From: JBEKYH01 sp049511115
GTDB taxonomy: Bacteria > Planctomycetota > Phycisphaerae > Tepidisphaerales > Tepidisphaeraceae
Direction of reading: 5' to 3'
DNA: 10,352 nt
NCBI GenBank assembly: GCA_049511115.1
Contig: JBEKYH010000143.1
Location: 1-10,352 of the forward strand
Shown here: piece after piece, positions 7,351-10,352 of the stretch
How the letters are laid out: every line of letters begins with the position of its first letter
Position numbering within the stretch: the first letter of the stretch is position 1
The notes under the pieces: generated by a model
Told to the model about the DNA's origin: nothing
What the model saw: only the letters and a program-made list of their open reading frames with translations
Database searches by the model: none
Position numbers and translations under genes: made by a program

Positions 7351-9140
7351 TCGGGGCGGTCAATGGTATTGGGCACATTGGGAAAGCTCCCGCCGGGAGC
7401 GCGCAGCGGGTCGATCGACGGATTCAACAGGACGCCGCCTGATTGCACGGCCGTTCTGTCCCCCGCTTTAGTGCGAATATAACCCTGCAACACATTGGCC
7501 GGCCGAAAGTTCGGCAGGATCGCCAGTGACATCTCGTCGTAGAGGCGTGCGTTCGACCAATCGTTCTGCGCGTAATAGGCCAACCCAAGGAAAAAAATAA
7601 CCCGCGGATTGGCCGGCCGTTTTTCGTACGCGTCCGTCCAGATGGAGAGCGATGATTGGTACACGCTATTCCGCGCGTAGGTCACGATCCCCAGTACGCC
7701 CGCCGTCACCCCGACTGCAATCAGGAACGGTTTGACCCGCCCGGCAAGTTTGCCCCATACAAATGCCAGAACAAAAATAATCACCGACGCGATCGGCAGG
7801 TACATGCGCCTCTCCGCCGCGATTTCCGTGAAATTCGGCAAAAAGCTCGAGGTCGGACCAAGGATCAAAAAGAACCATGCCCCCAGAAATCCCTCCCACC
7901 GCCGCAAGATGCAGCCAATCACCGAAGCGACAAGCGCGACGGTAAGAACCACGCTGGGGACAAGCCAACCCAGAAAATACTTGATCTGGTCCCACAGGAC
8001 GTGGTTAGAAGTAAATATCGCCTTCGGCGGCCACCAGTACCAGATGATTGGCCAATCAAAATAATCGATGACCAGTCCGCGCGGCCATATGGTCAGCCAA
8101 AGGTAATAGTGAATGATGATGGCCTGCGTCCGAAGATAGGGAATACGGCCAACATAGCTGAGGCCATACCCGCTCTTGGATGCCAAATCGGCGCCATGCA
8201 GCTCGATGGGGATGATGATCATGGTCAGAAAGAGAGCGAGAAGACAAAGATATCTGCCCCGCGAATTCCGCGTAAATAACAGCCACCCGATGAGGGGAAT
8301 AGTCACGGCTAGTATCCAACATAATGCCGAAAGAGCCGGCCGATCGTCTGATTGCAGAAATACGTAGTTGAACGCATAAAGCAGGACGAGCCCGGGGCAG
8401 ATTAGCAGCATCAGGCAAAGGAAAAGAATTCTATCGCGCCAGGATGACTCCCCGGGCAAAAATACCCATACATATAGCGCCGCTAGAAACGGCGCCACCA
8501 CCATCACTTCTTTAGACGCCATCCCCGCCGCGCACGCGATCACCGCCAGAATCCACCATCCAATCGGATCTCGCGATTCCGCCGCCCGCGCCAGCGCATA
8601 CAGCACCAGCAGCAGGAACATGGCCATCATCGTCTCGGTGCGCTGCGTGATGTACGTGACCGCCTCAGTCTGCAGCGGATGCAACGCCCAGATGAGCGTC
8701 ACCGCCCCCGAAAAAATCGACGCGCAGGAATCAAACCGATGCTCCCATCGCGGCATCAGCATGGTGCGGCGCAAAACTCCAAACAACAGCAGCGCGCACG
8801 CAATATGCGTCCCCAGATTAAACAGGTGAAATCCCACCGGCGAAGGCACCGTCGAGCCTTCCATCACGATTTGCGGCGCAAAATGGTAATTCAGCGCCAT
8901 CGACAGGCATGTCAAAGGCCGGCCGTTGAGGACCGTGCCGGGATCTTCGGACATGGACGTGCGCAGGGGAAAAACCGAGCGGACGTGCGTATTGCTCAGC
9001 ACTGCGTTGTAGTCATCAAAAATGAACGGTCCCTGCAGACTGTCCGCATACGCCGCCGCAATCGCAGCGACTATGACAATCGGCATCACCCAATTCACCC
9101 ATGCAGGCGGAGCCGCCGCGGACGTGGTCATCGTCTTCAT
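7347..9140 (-). CDS. TMTC-like polytopic membrane protein with C-terminal TPR, putative GT-C glycosyltransferase
   Basis: 597 residues with roughly eleven to thirteen hydrophobic segments and a soluble C-terminal tail. It resembles bacterial relatives of the TMTC/DUF1736 O-mannosyltransferase group. After the first membrane segment comes FIFDDYNAVLSN with Asp42-Asp43, the place of the catalytic acidic residue in GT-C enzymes. Then come NGRPLT (72-77), the loop HPLQTEAVTYITQRTE (154-169), GMASKE (205-210), SGYGLSYVG...LRTQAIIIHYYLWL, and GPTSSFLPNFTEIAAERRMYLP, all landmarks I associate with this family. Residues about 499-560 look like one or two TPR units, fewer than is common. GT-C members use a polyprenyl-linked sugar and act on the outer face of the membrane; the acceptor here is unknown. 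The ATG at 9140 has no strong Shine-Dalgarno, and Met4 is an alternative. It converges on livF and is divergent from the next gene, so it is probably transcribed alone. Confidence 0.78.
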   Translation of the reverse strand: MKTMTTSAAAPPAWVNWVMPIVIVAAIAAAYADSLQGPFIFDDYNAVLSNTHVRSVFPLRTSMSEDPGTVLNGRPLTCLSMALNYHFAPQIVMEGSTVPSPVGFHLFNLGTHIACALLLFGVLRRTMLMPRWEHRFDSCASIFSGAVTLIWALHPLQTEAVTYITQRTETMMAMFLLLVLYALARAAESRDPIGWWILAVIACAAGMASKEVMVVAPFLAALYVWVFLPGESSWRDRILFLCLMLLICPGLVLLYAFNYVFLQSDDRPALSALCWILAVTIPLIGWLLFTRNSRGRYLCLLALFLTMIIIPIELHGADLASKSGYGLSYVGRIPYLRTQAIIIHYYLWLTIWPRGLVIDYFDWPIIWYWWPPKAIFTSNHVLWDQIKYFLGWLVPSVVLTVALVASVIGCILRRWEGFLGAWFFLILGPTSSFLPNFTEIAAERRMYLPIASVIIFVLAFVWGKLAGRVKPFLIAVGVTAGVLGIVTYARNSVYQSSLSIWTDAYEKRPANPRVIFFLGLAYYAQNDWSNARLYDEMSLAILPNFRPANVLQGYIRTKAGDRTAVQSGGVLLNPSIDPLRAPGGSFPNVPNTIDRPD

Positions 9141-9325
9141 TTATCGCCGTTGTAGGGGGCCCGATCAAGCAAAGGATTTTGCGATCGTCCGATAACCGGC
9201 CACAGCGTCACGCAACGGTCCTTCTTTTCTTTGCTCTTCGACCTCAGTCCTCAGTCCTCAGTCCTCAGCACTCAGTCCTTCTCCGCCGCCTGTTGCATTC
9301 CGCCCCGTTGGTCGAAGTAACCAAT
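9141..9325. promoter_or_regulatory. Divergent intergenic region between the two membrane-protein genes
   Basis: This 185-bp spacer separates two genes transcribed outward and should contain both promoters. I find no convincing -35/-10 pair on either strand. Its only clear structure is the heptamer tandem repeat at 9243-9277. Confidence 0.3.
9243..9277. repeat. Heptamer tandem repeat, five CTCAGTC-type units
   Basis: Units at 9243-9249, 9250-9256, 9257-9263 and 9271-9277 read CTCAGTC, and the unit at 9264-9270 reads CTCAGCA. The array ends 48 bases before the start codon at 9326. Such short period-7 arrays can change length by slippage, and would lie in the 5' leader or promoter of the gene to the right. 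Confidence 0.85.
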
Positions 9326-10352
9326 ATGGTCACTCGACGTGCCACCCTGACCGGCTTCGCTCTGCTCCTGGCCGTCCTGATGGCCGCCGCCGGCGCCAAG
9401 GCCATCCTCTACGACACCCTCGATCCCGATCTCTTCTGGCGCCTCCGCGTCGCCGACCAGTTGCACGATCAATCCTTCCCCGCCCCCATCATCGATCACC
9501 TTTCCTTCGCCTCCAGCAAGGAACCGTGGACCCCCTACTCCTGGCTCGCCGATCTCGCCATCAAGCGCCTCTGGGACTTCGGCGGTTATCGGACCGCCAT
9601 CGCCGCCGAAGCGTTGATGACCGCGGATTTGGTCCTCTTCATCGGACTAACCGCCCTGGAAATCAGCATCACCCACCACGGCCGCCCCAGATATCTCGCC
9701 GCCGCACTCGCCGCATTCACCGGTGAATTCCTTTCCCTCGCCTATCTAAGTTTTCGCCCGGTAACTTTCGCCCTGGTTCTGCTCGCCGCGATTGCCTGGC
9801 TCCTCCAGCGTGATCAGCGATTAGGCGGCCGATCCCGCGCGGTCTGGTGGATCATTCCGCTCACGGCCCTGCTGGCCAACGTGCATTTATACGTCGTCTT
9901 TGCACCCCTGGCCGTCGCCGCGGTTTTCCTCGGCGAAATCTGTCGAAGTGCCGCCTATGGATCGGGAACTAACGTAAAGCGCTGGGCCGTACCAACCCGA
10001 CGTGACTCAATCCTCCTCGCCGCCACATCCCTCGCCTCCCTCGCCACCCCCATGCTCCCCGGCGCCCTCGCCGCCGCCTGGCATTATCAATTCCACGACC
10101 CCATGGTCAGCGGCAACACCATCGCCGAAATGCAGCCCTTCTATCGCGGCCAACTCGGCTCAATCTCCGCGATCCTCGTCGCGATTGTCATTCTCGCCGC
10201 CCTCATAAATCGCCGGCGATTGACCGCCGGCAACTGGCTGCTCTTAGGCATAAGTCTCCTCGCTCTCCTCCGCCTCGGCCGCTTCGCTCCGATCTTCGCC
10301 ATCTTCGCCGTGCCAACCCTCGCCGCGACTTTGCCCCAATTGTCCGACGTCG
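9326..10352 (+). CDS. Polytopic membrane protein, GT-C-like, function unknown, 3' partial
   Basis: The frame is open from the ATG at 9326 to the right edge (342 codons visible). It starts with a membrane segment (about residues 8-27), followed by a short extracytoplasmic loop with LDPDLFWRLRVADQL (Asp33 and Asp35) and a segment LSFASSKEPWTPYSWLADL (59-77). An acidic DPD with aromatic residues directly after the first helix, then PW...W, is a pattern I associate with uncharacterised GT-C-like proteins (typically DPDLWWHL; here Arg39 stands where His is usual). About eight further hydrophobic segments follow, with YLSFRPVTFALVL and a loop HYQFHDPMVSGNTIAEMQPF between them. I recall similar proteins in planctomycetes, none with a known role. 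No good Shine-Dalgarno is visible. The right end is cut by the window, so total length and any C-terminal domain are unknown. A lipid-linked glycan or envelope role is a guess. Confidence 0.75.
   Translation, partial: MVTRRATLTGFALLLAVLMAAAGAKAILYDTLDPDLFWRLRVADQLHDQSFPAPIIDHLSFASSKEPWTPYSWLADLAIKRLWDFGGYRTAIAAEALMTADLVLFIGLTALEISITHHGRPRYLAAALAAFTGEFLSLAYLSFRPVTFALVLLAAIAWLLQRDQRLGGRSRAVWWIIPLTALLANVHLYVVFAPLAVAAVFLGEICRSAAYGSGTNVKRWAVPTRRDSILLAATSLASLATPMLPGALAAAWHYQFHDPMVSGNTIAEMQPFYRGQLGSISAILVAIVILAALINRRRLTAGNWLLLGISLLALLRLGRFAPIFAIFAVPTLAATLPQLSDV

Noticed and set aside
7656..8279. Plus-strand frame of 207 codons inside the TMTC-like gene
   Set aside because: Antisense to the membrane protein; very basic and polar composition mirrors the reverse complement of hydrophobic codons.
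9243..9277. CRISPR-like array
   Set aside because: Units are 7 bases and directly abutting with no spacers, so this is a simple tandem repeat.

Overview
The window is GC-rich, densely coded bacterial DNA. The gene families point to the Planctomycetota, perhaps Phycisphaerae-like, with Verrucomicrobiota and other PVC relatives as the alternative. The pointers are a secreted PL4 rhamnogalacturonan lyase running into a beta-strand-repeat tail, a TMTC-like membrane protein with TPR, and a second GT-C-like membrane protein of a type I associate with planctomycetes. This assignment is inference from remembered family resemblance, not from a marker gene.

Layout. (1) Positions 1-2420, minus strand: a secreted polysaccharide lyase starting at a TTG codon and running off the left edge, with 806 codons visible. 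(2) Positions 2421-2580: a divergent intergenic region with possible regulatory palindromes. (3) Positions 2581-7350, plus strand: a complete branched-chain amino acid type ABC transporter in the order livJ (lipoprotein binding protein), livH, livM (permeases), livG, livF (ATPases). A 29-bp inverted repeat followed by a T-rich tract separates livJ from livH. (4) Positions 7347-9140, minus strand: a polytopic TMTC-like putative glycosyltransferase with a short TPR tail; its stop codon overlaps the livF stop in a shared TTAA. (5) Positions 9141-9325: a divergent spacer with a heptamer tandem repeat. (6) From 9326, plus strand: a second polytopic GT-C-like membrane protein, cut by the right edge.

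How they work together. LivJ captures an amino acid or similar ligand outside the membrane, LivH and LivM form the pore, and LivG and LivF drive import. The hairpin after livJ would let the binding protein be made in excess over the membrane parts. The lyase would cut the pectin backbone rhamnogalacturonan I outside the cell, which suggests a life on plant-derived polysaccharide. Nothing ties it mechanistically to the liv operon. The two membrane proteins on the right look like unrelated envelope or glycan functions.

I see no CRISPR array, phage, insertion sequence, tRNA or rRNA, and no clear new multi-gene system. The most interesting points are the lyase with its repeat tail, which is missed if only ATG-to-stop frames are considered, and the livJ-livH inverted repeat.
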